Assembly (NCBI GenBank): GCA_002189035.1
Contig: NEEC01000007.1
Location: 248,001 to 312,000 of the forward strand
DNA length: 64,000 nt
Origin: Utricularia gibba
Lineage: Eukaryota > Streptophyta > Magnoliopsida > Lamiales > Lentibulariaceae
Direction of reading: 5' to 3'
Under the pieces are notes generated by a model. It made no database searches. It was not told the DNA's origin and saw only the letters and a list, made by a program, of their open reading frames with translations. Positions 10,464 to 21,418 of this stretch are shown piece by piece. The first letter of the stretch is position 1. Every line of letters starts with the position of its first letter. The position numbers and the translations under genes were made by a program.

Positions 10464-12760
10464 ATGGGAGGAATAGACGGGGACGATGCTGTTTTGAACT
10501 CTGGAAAAAGGGGTGCCTTTGGTGATGGTGATCATTTGGACATTGAAATCCCGGAAACTTCCCACATAATCAGCCAAGGTCTGAAAGTTCATTTTGTGAC
10601 TTCGCTTTTTGGCTTTTGTTTGTTGGGTTCGGAGATTTTGGTTCTCTGCGCATGTTGTGTTGTTAAATGATGCTGCTCTTTGTGCCTCTGTTTGATCTCT
10701 AATTTTTTCGTCATGGGACTGGATGTCTCTTCTTGTTTTCTGTAAAGAAAAGGCGATTTTTTTCAAGGGTTAATGCTGTTGATTCCAATGTTTAACTGTT
10801 TTCTTCTTCTTCACTGGAAATCTTTGCTGAAAGTGTGTGTTTTGCTATAATTTCTAGTAAATTTTACGACTTCCATTGTTAGTTTCTGAACTCTTTTCTT
10901 ATATGAAAATTAGACTCGTGGTTTCAAGTGGGGTTTGTTCTCACAACGGGCATCAATAGTGCCTATGTGCTGGGATATTCCGGAACTATCATGGTTCCGC
11001 TGGGCTGGTTCGGTGGAGTGATCGGATTGATCCTTGCAACTGCTATTTCTTTGTATGCGAACTCCTTAGTTGCAAGGCTTCATGAATATGGAGGGAGGAG
11101 ACATATCAGATATAGAGATCTTGCAGGATTTATATATGGTGGGAGTCGACTTAACTTTGTTTATCTAATTCACTTTTGTGATTTGCTGCTTCACGCTTTC
11201 TTACAGGATCATGTTTACTGTGTTCTTTGTTTGACCAGGGAAAAAAGCTTATTCCCTTACCTGGGCATTGCAGTATGTGAATCTTTTTATGATCAATGTT
11301 GGCTATGTCATTCTAGCTGGGAGTTCCCTTAAGGTATCCAATTCTTGTTGCCATCAGACCTACTAATGTTCCTTGCGAGATGCATAAAATTATCGTTTAT
11401 TACTTCAATCTTTTGCTTCTGTAAAGATTCATTCTTGATGGGAATGGATTTTTTTATGATACATTTCGCAGTGTTCTTCAAGTAAAACATTCATATTTCA
11501 TTCAACTTGCGATGATTAACGCCGTTGTGAATGGTGTAGATGATTCTCTTGGGTTCCCTTGTAGGCTTTCTACCATCTTTTCCGAGACGATGATGAGATG
11601 AAGCTACCATACTTCATTGCCATTGCTGGACTTGCATGCATTCTCTTTGCAGTTTCAGTACCCCATTTGTCAGCTCTTGGCGTCTGGCTTGGGTTTTCAA
11701 CAGTGTTTACTCTACTCTACATTGTTATCGCAGTGGTTCTTTCTCTCAAAGATGGTACGCCCTTTGTTGCCATAGACTGCTGAAATCGTTTTCTGAAGTT
11801 CCAAGTGATGGCTTCAACTGAGCCATCTTTTATTCACAATACTTTTCTCTATGTTTGTTGAATGCCTTCACAGGCCTTGAGTCTCCTCCAAGGGACTACA
11901 GCATAAATACAAAGTCATCCAGCGGGATTTTTGAAATCATCGGTGCATCTGCAAATCTTGTCTTTGCTTTCAACACCGGAATGCTTCCAGAGATTCAGGT
12001 ACTACACAAATTTGAGGACATATTAAGAGGCATGGTGTTCTTGCACTTTTCCTCGATTATGGCTATTCACTGATCTTCTTGACAGGCAACAGTGAGAGCA
12101 CCAGTTGTTAAGAACATGATGAAGGCTCTGTATTTCCAGTTCATAATTGGAGTTGTGCCAATGTATGCTGTTACCTTCACTGGGTACTGGGCATACGGAT
12201 CAACAGTATCATCCTACTTGCTGAGCAATGTACACGGGCCTCTTTGGTTGAAAGCCATAGCCAACATTGCAGCTTTCTTGCAGAGTATCATTGCTTTGCA
12301 CGTAATAGCAGCACAACATTCTACTCCACGTACTTGGTTTTCTCCATTCGCTCCATCTAACTCACAGCTGCTGTTTTTCCAGATCTTTGCAAGCCCAACA
12401 TACGAATATTTGGACACGAAATATGGAATCAAGGGAAGCGCTCTCGCCATGCGAAACTTGAGTTTCAGAGTGCTTGTGAGGGGTAGTTATTTAGCTATAA
12501 CCACCTTCATCTCAGCTCTTTTGCCGTTTCTGGGAGACTTCATGAGCCTTACTGGAGCGATCAGTACATTCCCTCTTACATTCATTCTCGCCAACCACAT
12601 GTATCTTGTGGCCAAAGGGCATAAGCTCAGCTCCTGGCAAAAGAACTGGCACTGGTTCAATGTTTGCTTCTTTGTCCTGGTGGCTCTGGCTGCTGCTGTT
12701 GCTGCCTTGAGACTAATCTCAGTGGATTCCACCACATATCATGTGTTTGCAGACTTGTAA
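10464..12760 (+). CDS. ProT: Proline / compatible-solute transporter (ProT, amino acid/auxin permease family)
   Basis: Seven exons: 10464-10578, 10914-11138, 11239-11333, 11565-11754, 11874-11998, 12086-12301, 12383-12760; about 447 residues, all in frame. Landmarks are DIEIPETSH before the first helix, then [64 protein letters not shown] and [15 protein letters not shown], ending FHVFADL-like (YHVFADL). These match plant ProT proteins, which import proline, glycine betaine and GABA across the plasma membrane with protons. About ten to eleven hydrophobic segments are visible. The start is uncertain: the in-frame sequence reaches back to about 10387 without an ATG, so either Met at 10464 is used or a small upstream exon near 10279-10336 contributes and carries a frame error. 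Solute-stress induction is family knowledge, not seen here. Confidence 0.88.
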
Positions 12761-13648
12761 TTTCCTTCATTGAACCTCTAGTACTCATATGCAATATATA
12801 ATGAGCACTGGATGTGATCATTATATGTATTTCTGCTTGTAAATATACCTGGTGCTGGGTGTGGCCGCTTCAACCCAACTCTTTCTGCATGTTTCAAGAA
12901 AAGGAGAACAAGAAAACAAGCTTTTTCTGATCAGCTTTTGGGTTTTTGTGCCTGAGCTGTGGTACCTAACACGACTTTCATGGCTGCTTTTTGTCGGCAC
13001 TTAGCACTAAACGCCGGTTCTTATCCCAAAATATCTACTCGCCTGAGGGGATTCTCGCCCACGATCAGCAGTGACGATGATGATGATGAATCAGAATGTT
13101 TCACTTTCTCGTCAATCACTCCCACTAACACAAGGAAGCGCCTTTTTTGCTGACACGAAAGGGCGAAATCAATTTCTAGACCATGAGTACTCGGGCAAAC
13201 TTTCATCATTCCAGAGAGGATCATCGTCACCACTAGAAGACCCACCTAGCAAAACATTTTTCGTTCCGCATGTGCTGCGCAATCCCAATCCCACCGAAGC
13301 AAAAAGCTTCTTCCTGTATTTCTTGCTTTAATGCCCACGCGGCCACCATCCTTCTCTTCCAGTCTCGATTTTGATTTCTCTGGAATCCAATCACTCCTCT
13401 TCTGGGTTCGTCGGCGATCAACAGTTATCTAATCTGCCTTTGTGGGTAAGACCTAAGAAGCTATATGGGCTTTGTTTCTTACTGAAGATCATGCTGTTGT
13501 TGCTGGCTGTTCTTGATCAGGGATTGGGATGGATTCCCTTTTGTATATTCTGTGTTCTTGTGTTATCCTGTCCTATGCAGTTGAATTCTAGAGTGGCTTC
13601 ACTTTATCCTTGTGACTTCTACTGAGAAAACATGTGCCAGGCTTTGAC
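12761..13648. other. ProT 3' UTR and MYB upstream region
   Basis: 888 bases without a firmly supported gene. It contains the possible short reading frames listed at 12980-13331. The last 300 bases probably hold the MYB promoter and 5' UTR. Confidence 0.4.
12980..13331 (+). other. Possible small uncharacterised protein or upstream ORFs, frame-broken
   Basis: An ATG at 12980 opens a frame (MAAFCRHLALNAGSYPKIST) with an acidic run at DSDDDDDES-like codons and a stop just after a six-T run near 13145. An overlapping frame continues from there to a stop at 13329-13331 (GRNQFLDHEYSGKLSSFQRG). I do not recognise either. They could be one small gene broken at the T run, 5' leader ORFs of the MYB gene, or chance. 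The arginine-rich, hydroxylated N-terminus would suit organelle targeting, but that is weak. Confidence 0.2.
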
Positions 13649-14539
13649 ATGGACATGGAAAGCTTGCCATCGCTTCTTACAAACTCGGGTTGGCCAATGT
13701 GGCAAAGCAGCAGCGGTACCACATGGACCAAAGAAGAGAACAAGAAGTTTGAGAATGCTCTGGCGCTTGTCGATGAGAAGCATCCGAACCGGTGGTTTCT
13801 TGTAGCGGATTTCATCCCCGGAAAATCTGTTCTTGACGTGATGAATCAGTACAGAGTACTAGCCGCAGATGTTAGGGACATAGAGAAAGGTCTGTTTCCG
13901 ATTCCGGGAGACTTGGCTTCTTCGTTTACATTGGGAGCAACCGATAACCGCAGTTTTCATGTTTATGCCAAGAGGGCTAGGGCCGGTGATCAGGAACGAA
14001 GGAAGGGTGTCCCTTGGACAGAAGATGAACACAGGTACTTGCTTACCTAAGAAGATGCTTACGCAGTGTCTACTTCTTTACATTTCTTTTTTGGGTGTTG
14101 CTCTTGCTGCTGAGTTCCTTCTACGGGGCACACGGATCATATGAAAAGCTTCTCCCTTTTCCCTTGTAGCTTAAAAGTGCTCTCCCGTTGTTGAGCAATG
14201 CAGGCGTTTTCTTCTGGACTAGAGAAGCACGGCAAGGGTGACTGGAGGAGCATATCCAGAAACTATGTGATCTCAAAAACCCCAACGCAGGTTGCAAGCC
14301 ATGCCCAGAAGTACTATCTGCGGCGGAACTCCGGTAACAAAGACCGGAAAAGGCCAAGCATCCACGATATAACAATCGTCGATGAACCGCGTGTCTCTGA
14401 GATTGGTAGCACATCTGAGGGTCCCTCCATCACTACCAAGATAGAGATGGAATGGGATCAGAGCGCTGAAGGAGGCATTGTGGTGCTGAACTCGACCGGC
14501 TATCCAAACCAGCTCATCGCCTGGAGTCAGGGGTACTGA
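13649..14539 (+). CDS. DIVARICATA-type two-repeat MYB transcription factor, frame-broken
   Basis: Two exons: 13649-14034 and 14204-14539. The first Myb/SANT repeat is [20 protein letters not shown]...[13 protein letters not shown]. The second is [13 protein letters not shown]...[19 protein letters not shown], ending in [10 protein letters not shown], the SHAQKY signature (Y where F is commoner). Such proteins bind I-box/TATCCA-type sites and in other plants act in floral asymmetry, sugar or hormone responses. The splice joins EHR to RFLL, but CTTCTGGACTAG at 14211-14222 is one base short of CTTCTGGGACTAG; as given, the frame stops six codons into exon 2. The rest of exon 2 is intact in the next frame (to 14539), giving about 240 residues. 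The start is the first Met of MDMESLP. Confidence 0.85.
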
Positions 14540-15287
14540 TGCTTTGGGTTCTCTGTGTTCAGCCGGCAGCAGATTGTGAAGAGGTGTGCTTGTTTGTACA
14601 AAACAGTCCAGATAATAACACCAACCTCCTCTGTGTCTGTACTCCAAACATTCAGTCTGCTAAAAGGAGACCTGCTGCTGTAAGGGTAGTAGAGATGAAT
14701 GTGTCGAAAACAAACAACTCACTTTCAACGAAGACGATCAAACTGACTTTTTTGCTCAGACTCCACGGCGGCATCGGCTGAACCGGGCTTGGGCTTAAGG
14801 TCCGGTCTCCAAAAGCCGGCAGTGCGCGTACCTGAGTGGAGAGATGATGGTGAAGAAAGCAACAGCCCTCTTTTTACTGGGGCCCGGGGGCACGTAATTT
14901 TCATTCATCATCAATCAGCCTTTGAACACGATGACGTCACGCCACCTTCAAGGCACTGACTTCTCCAAAGGAATTGACGTCATCTGTAATTAGTTGCAAT
15001 AAAGGGCGTTCATAAATTTCTTATTCGTAGAACCTTCCCGAGAGTTCTGGATATGAGATCGGAATCTTCCAGCTTGGACACAGGCCCGGCCCAGATACGA
15101 AACTCGAACAGGCCCAGCCCCACAACGAATACAACGCGAAAGTAATTTTTTTGTTTTTGGGTTTTTATTTTGTCATGGAGAAAAGGAAAGAATGATTTAA
15201 TTTAATTACTAATATGTATGAGGTATGGGGGTCAAATGAACATACAAAAAATAAAATTAGGGCATCCCAATTCCCAACGGAGCGTTT
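14540..15287. other. MYB 3' UTR and HSPRO 3' flank
   Basis: 748 bases between convergent genes. Several GGCCC/GGGCC motifs occur at about 15084-15120, but no start codon follows them. An open frame through 14539-14781 has no recognisable product. Two close TGACGTCA-type half palindromes (ATGACGTCA) occur near 14931 and 14975. No gene is supported. Confidence 0.4.
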
Positions 15288-16710
15288 TCAGACATGACCG
15301 TTGCGGCGGCGCCGTTCGGGACTGTGTCCGCGGCTCAACCGCTCACCGAGAAACGTTTTCGCGGCGTCCAAGCTTGGGAAATACGTCGGCTCGAGGAAAA
15401 TCTGGCCTAACACGTCGCCCGATTCGCCGCCGCCACCGCCGTTGGCCTCCAAGCTTCCCATCAGCGCCGTGAGGAGCTGCTTGTATGAGAAGAAAAATCC
15501 CTTCACCGCAGCTTCCACTGCCTGCATCGCTTGCAGGAGGTGGATTTTGGAGGGATCCTCCTTCAAGCGGTATAATTCCATGGCGGCATCTTGAATCCTC
15601 GGACCACCGGTGGGATCAACTTCCACTCCTAGGACAGCCGGGACCCTGTGTCTCAGATTCTTTGAGGATTTCGTGATCTCGACGAGGTCGCGCGATCGGA
15701 AACAGAAGAGCTCCGATGGTGAATTCGCCTTGATCATCAACTGATTCTTCAATCTGAGGAAATCGTCGGGATCCATGAGCATGTGCAGATCTTCGATTTG
15801 CGCCATGATTTTCCACACTTTCTCCAGAATCCAACAATTTCCGGCAGCTCTATCGTAGCGCCCGCCGTCGATTTCATCGGAGATTCTCACAATCAGCTCC
15901 TTGGCGACGCGGATCCACGATTCGAGGATCTGGTGCGTGGAGTAGACGCTACGGTTCTCGAAATTGCTCCCCTCTACGTCGTCGTATGGGCTCTTCTTGA
16001 GCGCGTGGAGCTCCGCGGGCCTACAGATGAGATCAAAATTGACGCTCGGTTTTCCGCTCAGGTTCGGTTCTCCCAAACCTAGAGTGAACGGGCACGATTT
16101 CATCCTGCACTCGATACAGAACTGGATCTTCTTCGCAACGTCCTCTGTCTTCTGCCACGTGGCCAGCTTCGGTAGGATACTTCCCTCGCTGATTTGGCTC
16201 ACCACCACCGTATCATCCGCCATTTTCCACACCTCCGCCGAGCTATTTTCTCGAGCCACGGCGCCCCCATCGGAAGTCAGATCCAAAATCGGTATCGTGC
16301 CGCGCGTCTCCACATCCTCCTCATCGTCCTCACAAATCCAAGCCACCAAATCCACCTCGCTCTCCACCAACGCCTCCAGCCTCCGCCGCCACTCCCGGCG
16401 GTTGACGTACGGCCTCGGATCCGAAACCCCCGCGGATATAAACCTAAACGTGATTTCCAACGCCATCATCGCCGGGCGCATCACCGCCTCACTCCTCCAC
16501 CCCGGAAACTCATTCAATCCCCATAGCTTCCTCAGCGCGGGAGGCGAAGGTACTGGTCGTAGGCGGAGCAGGCGGCGTCGGACGCCGGCGCAAGCTCTTC
16601 CACACCTCCTCGCCGCGGCGGAACCGAAATCTGTAGCTTGTTGACGAATCGCGGGACTTTGTAGGGATCTCGGAGGAGATCATCTTGTTCATCCAATCCA
16701 AATCAACCAT
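15288..16710 (-). CDS. HSPRO2: HSPRO2-like nematode-resistance / basal defence protein, two frame breaks
   Basis: Single-exon gene, as usual for HSPRO. The start at 16710 gives MVDLDWMNKMISSEIPTKS; the body reads FPGWRSEAVMRPAMMALE, FRFISAGVSDPRPYVNRREW, LGLGEPNLSGKP, ELHALKKSPYDDVEG, QILESWI, DLHMLMDPDDFLRLK, VPAVLGVEVDPTGGPRIQ and LEPTYFPSLDAAKTFLGE. The family includes sugar-beet Hs1pro-1 and Arabidopsis HSPRO proteins, which act in basal resistance and bind SnRK1 kinase subunits. Two single bases are missing: in the G run at 16653-16655 (C run on the coding strand, after PTKS) and near 16535-16541 (after YLRLP). The intermediate segment FVNKLQISVPPR...DAACSAYDQYLRLP lies in the third frame. 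Restored length is about 474 residues. The end (LSRGHSPERRRRNGHV) is more basic than I expect for the family. Confidence 0.88.
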
Positions 16711-19511
16711 CTGAACAACGAGTGTGAAGAAGAATTCAGCTTTGAGGTAAAATCGGATAAGGGCGAAGGCTATAAATAGCAGGAGAGGAGGGATCGCGAG
16801 GACGCAACAGTCGAAAAGCGTGTGGACGAGACCGACGAATTTCAAAAGGCGTGGCGGTGCTATTTTGAACGCTGCTTTGTTATTTCAAAAATACACAATA
16901 ATAATAATAATATTTATTTATTTATTTAGTTCCCTGTTAAGGATAAGAAGTAAAATCTTATCCGTTGAAATATCCCAATCTGATGGCGTGAAGGCCGCGG
17001 CGCAGGCGCTGGCGCTGGCAGGCGTGCCCTGTCTTCCGCCAACCAGATTCTGCCACATCCCCGCTGGGTTTACTGCACCACTCGTACCCTTTCAGATTTT
17101 TTAATCACGTTACTTGGTCTGGTCTAACTCTACCCACTTGTCTCATCCAACCCAATCCAATCCGATCAAATCTAACCTTGGCATTAAAAATAAGCCGATT
17201 TTAATGATTTATTCATAATAATAAATAGAACAGAATAGAATTTACACATGAATCCAAAAGAAGCGGCGGAGGTAAAGGAAAAGGTTAAAGGGTTATATGG
17301 CCTTGCGTTGCGTCCAAAACTCCTGACGAGGATGTGGATGAATCTATCTAATCTTTTGCCGCGTCTGGTTTCCATTACCAGGAAACTTGTTCATTTGTCC
17401 AAACCGGGATTCAATCAGCAAAACGGATGGATATACTCACAAGTAAGAATCACGCATGTATTATTATTGTTATTGGTTTGACAAGATGATGTGGATGATG
17501 ACACAGGTCACGCCTAACAATTTGGAACTCCTTTTCAAAGCCTATTGGCGTGAGCGTTTAGGTAGGTAATTAAGTGATGCTGAACCAACGACTCTTTCCT
17601 GCTTCTAGATGAGATAGATCGTCTTGGTCGGGGAATGGGGAAAAATCCTTTGCTCCCAAACAATGAACCCCTAAATTTAATACTATTTTTTAATCTCATA
17701 TACATGGACTTATTTAAAATCAAATCTCTCTTATTTGAATTAATACCAATTATATTCTCACTAATTAAATAATATGTAAAAAAACTAATTCTTTTATATC
17801 GATTTTACTTTAAAGTAAAGTAAATTAAATTATTTTTATATGTCATCCAATGGTGAGTAACTTCTCAGGCAATAAATGAACACCCATGATGCTGCAACGC
17901 CACCAAAATCCTCCAAATTCATAATAATAAAAGAATTCATGGCTAGGAATATAATACATCCATGTTTTAAAAATCTCACTCCCATTTGAATTAATTATTT
18001 ATGATATTAATTGAATTAATAATCAACCGTGATGTTTTTAATAAGAAAAATATGTGTTTTTTTAAGTCACGGCGTAAATTACGACTTACTTTTTGAAATG
18101 GTGAATGATGCATGCAAAAGTTTTTTTGATAATTTAAAACAATAAATAATTCAAGCCGGGGACGGAAGCCCTGCAGCCCCACTTGCGCATCAATGGATAA
18201 TATCAAATAATTCGATATTGATTTATTAAAAGACGACGTGAGCAAATATTTTTCAACGTGCACGGCGAGGACGAGTCGCTTGTGGTCAACAAACAACCAA
18301 AAAAAATAAAGTCCTGGGATTAAATATAATATAATATAATATAATAATCAGCAGATTTGGATAAGCTTGGAATAAAAAGTCAAAGAGGCAGCTGGGCAGC
18401 CTAATCCGCCCCCTTGCTGCCTTTCCATACTATTCTTTATTTTTCTTTCACAAGTATTAAATATTAATAATATATTAAAAAATAGCATTTTTCTAATCCC
18501 CGGAAGGCAACAAAGGTCGGCGGGAATAGCGTAGGACAAGTGATTTGGTATTGCTGTTGTGGGTGTGTGTGTGTGGGGACTGGGGAGGCAGAGAAGAGAT
18601 CCTCCGTGTCACGTTTTATCCTGTGAGGACGATCAACGCGGATTCATTTCAAAGATGACAGCTCAGCAGCAATAACTCGGATATTCTTTTTTTGGGATTA
18701 TGAAGACTAACTCTAACGTTCAATTAAAGCTCTGTTTATTTTTGTTTTTAATTTTAAAAAAATGATTCACAAACTGATAGAAACGGATATGAAACTGCTT
18801 CAAAAAAATTTAACGTTTAAAATTGATTCAATGTTTATGCTTCAAAAAAAAAAACGTAATTTATTTCTAATTTCAATAAAAATCATTTCAAAAACAAGTT
18901 GAAATAAATAACTTATGCGTGTTATAGTGGCTGGTTGGTGCGGTAAATTAGTGAACCGGTGACTGGTGGTGAGGGGGCGACGCATGTGGCGTCACGTGGT
19001 GTGGATGGGAGGGGAGGGATGTCGGTTGGTGGCTTGCGGTTTCCTTAAACAAAAGCCACCGGCGCCGACGGGCATGGTGTGGTGATCGGCCGCCCCACAA
19101 TTCAATTTGGATTAAATGAAGCCCGCTCCTGGGGCACGTTGCCGTGTCCCTCCCGCTCCTGGATTCAAAAGCGATTTCCTGGTGTGACCACGCGGCGGAG
19201 TTGTCGCTGTTCGCCCATTAATACAGTGTTCCTTTCTGGATTCACCGCCGGAACGCACGCGTCGGCTTTCCTCCCACCGCCTCATCTCTTTTTCTCATTG
19301 CGTCGGCGACACCAACCCCCCCTGTCTCTCTGTCTCCCTTTCCTCTCCGGGTGCCCTACAATTTAATTTGGGGATTCGACGCCCTAATCCTGGATTCAAT
19401 TGCTGGGTATGGACCCGTGGTACAGGTCCAACATCATCTAATTGGGCCGAAGAAGCCGCTTTATTCATATGCAGCAAACAGTACAGGGATTCTTCTTTGG
19501 TTCTTTGGTCA
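16711..19511. other. 2.8-kb intergenic region: HSPRO promoter, AT-rich spacer, ADH 3' flank
   Basis: The longest gene-free stretch. A TATAAATA/TATTTATA box lies at 16769-16776, about 60 bases upstream of the HSPRO start on its strand. From 17680 to 18920 the DNA is very AT-rich, with short simple repeats (ATT/ATTT at about 16897-16930; TAATA at 18326-18348) and one GT run near 18562-18573. I see no coding exon, tRNA or recognisable transposon ends. Confidence 0.5.
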
Positions 19512-20862
19512 TTACAACTTGATCAACACCTTGACGCACTTGGGTTCTTTGAGCAGCTGAAAAGCCTTGGTGATATCTTCAAGTGGAACTTCATCTGTTT
19601 GAAGCTTGCCCAAGTTCTGGATTTCCTGGACACATCATGAGCAGCCGTCAGTTTTCATCTCAAAAGAAACACTCCACACCACCCCAGCTGCCTAACCTTA
19701 CTGATGCATTTCTTGATGACAACCGGAAGATCAGACTGAACCTTAACCCCGCCGAAGACCGCATATTTGAATGTTCTGCAGCTCAAAAGGGTCACGAAGT
19801 CGATCTCCACGCTCTTCTCTGCCACTGCTCCCAGCATTATCATCTTCCCTACTCCCGCTTTGGTTGCCTCCAGAGCTTCATTGACCAGCTGCCCAACTCC
19901 TGTGCACTCAAAACAGAAGTCAACTCCGGTACCTCCAGTCAGTTCCTTGACAATTTCAGATATTGGCTTGTCACTTGTTTTGGGGTTCACAAAGTCGGTC
20001 ACTCCAAAGGCTTCTCCGACTGCACGTCTGCTTTCGTTTATATCGACCCCTATAATACGGCCTGCACCGTGAACCCGGGCACCCTCCACTGCCTGTAATA
20101 TTGTCAATCATGGTGAAGAAGAACTGCCAGGGATAAAAACCTAATGTTGAACAAGGGAGGATTCTTGATTCTTACTCCCAATCCAACAGCTCCAAGTCCC
20201 AAGACTGCAACAGTGGATCCTTTATGAACCTCTGCTTCCTTCCACACAGCCCCAAATCCGGTAGTGAAGCCGCAAGAGAGGAAACTGGCGTGGGGGAGAG
20301 GAATGCCGGAATCAACTTTGACAACGTAGTTGGCATCTACCACTGTATACTCAGACCAGGTGGAGCAGCTTAGGAAGTGATGGAGCAATTGTGGTTCACC
20401 ATTTTCACCTGGAACGGACATTCTGGAAGTGCCATCACTCATTAAACCAGTGAATGCTTGTAGTGGGTAGGTCTGGCAGAGATTAGTCTTCCCGGATTCA
20501 CAATTCTGGCACTCCCCACACTCACCCAAATAAGTTGGGATCACGGTGTCCCCTTCTTTCAAGTGCTTCACTCCTTTACCAACACTCTCCACAACGCTGC
20601 AACAAAACTATCAGGCAATGCATCAAGCACATGGATGGCACTGATAAACCATTACTAATCATATTCATTACCCAACACCTTCATGGCCGAGAACTCTGGG
20701 AAACAGAGGGGTGGGAAAGCCCCTGCAACCGAGTACATCAGTGTGACAAATGCTCGCAAAGAGCATCTTCACACGAACTTCACCGGATTTCGGGGCCTCC
20801 ACTCTGATTTCCTCCAGAACTGGATGTTCATTCTCCTTCCAAACAACAGCCGCTACACACAT
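19512..20862 (-). CDS. Zinc-type alcohol dehydrogenase-like protein
   Basis: Four exons: 20672-20862, 20176-20596, 19697-20092, 19512-19625, all in frame (about 373 residues from Met20862). It has the medium-chain, zinc-dependent ADH layout. Catalytic zinc ligands are Cys39 in ASICHTD and His60 in VLGHEG, plus the cysteine of [14 protein letters not shown]. The structural zinc set is in [17 protein letters not shown]. The NAD fold is GLGAVGLG followed by the acidic residue in IIGVDIN. The end is [20 protein letters not shown]. It belongs to the plant ADH-like group related to class III/P ADHs; the substrate is unknown. The N-terminus is unsettled: the frame opens upstream of Met20862, but an AG acceptor at about 20851-20853 (GTGTGTAG) could join an upstream exon, and none with the right phase was found. 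Confidence 0.85.
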
Positions 20863-21418
20863 ATTTACATTACCCACGCAGTCACAGGAATAAAACGAGA
20901 ATCGATCACAAGATGCAGAACGTACCTCGGGATGTGATTGCGACAGGCGGCGAGGTACCCGACATGGCTGCCAAAGTATTCGAACAAGAGAACTCCGAGT
21001 GTTTGACTGCTGAAAAGGGTGATTGCGCGCATGTGGTGTGGCGTCATTGCTTCCATAAATACGGATTTGTTGCGAAGAACACAGACCACTGGAAAAACTA
21101 CGAATTTTGAATGGCTCTCGTTGTGCGCGTGCGCCATTTTTTGATTTTCAAGCTTTTCTTCCTGGCTATCAGGATAAAGTTTGCATAATTCAAAGGAAAA
21201 AACAAAAAAGAAACAAATCTGGAAGAAAATTGCGTCGAGAAGACCACCACAACATCTTATTATAACAGAGGGTCAACAGCCAGCTAATACTTCGACTGTA
21301 GCCCCGGGAAGCTACCACGTGCGTTTCCGCTGCCCCGGAGCAGAATCCGGCGTCGTTTGCACCATCGCTAGTTGCTGCCCCTAATCGCGACAGGAGACCG
21401 GATGAAGAGTAATCACAA
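20863..21418. promoter_or_regulatory. Head-to-head spacer between ADH-like (-) and UreD (+)
   Basis: 556 bases between divergent start codons. It should contain both promoters and perhaps a non-coding or short first exon of the ADH gene. Open frames on both strands here match no family I know. A CACGTG G-box lies at 21316-21321. Confidence 0.4.

Noticed and set aside
15080..15125. GGCCC cluster as a promoter
   Set aside because: It lies between the 3' ends of two convergent genes and no start codon or gene follows it on either strand.
15964..16644. A 226-codon plus-strand open frame antisense to HSPRO
   Set aside because: It mirrors GC-rich HSPRO coding sequence, has no recognisable domain and low-complexity Ser/Arg content; the HSPRO frame is strongly supported.
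8184..20862. UGT, proline transporter, MYB and ADH-like genes as a biosynthetic gene cluster
   Set aside because: No P450, terpene synthase or other pathway enzyme is present, and unrelated genes (HSPRO) lie between; a UGT and an ADH 10 kb apart are not enough.
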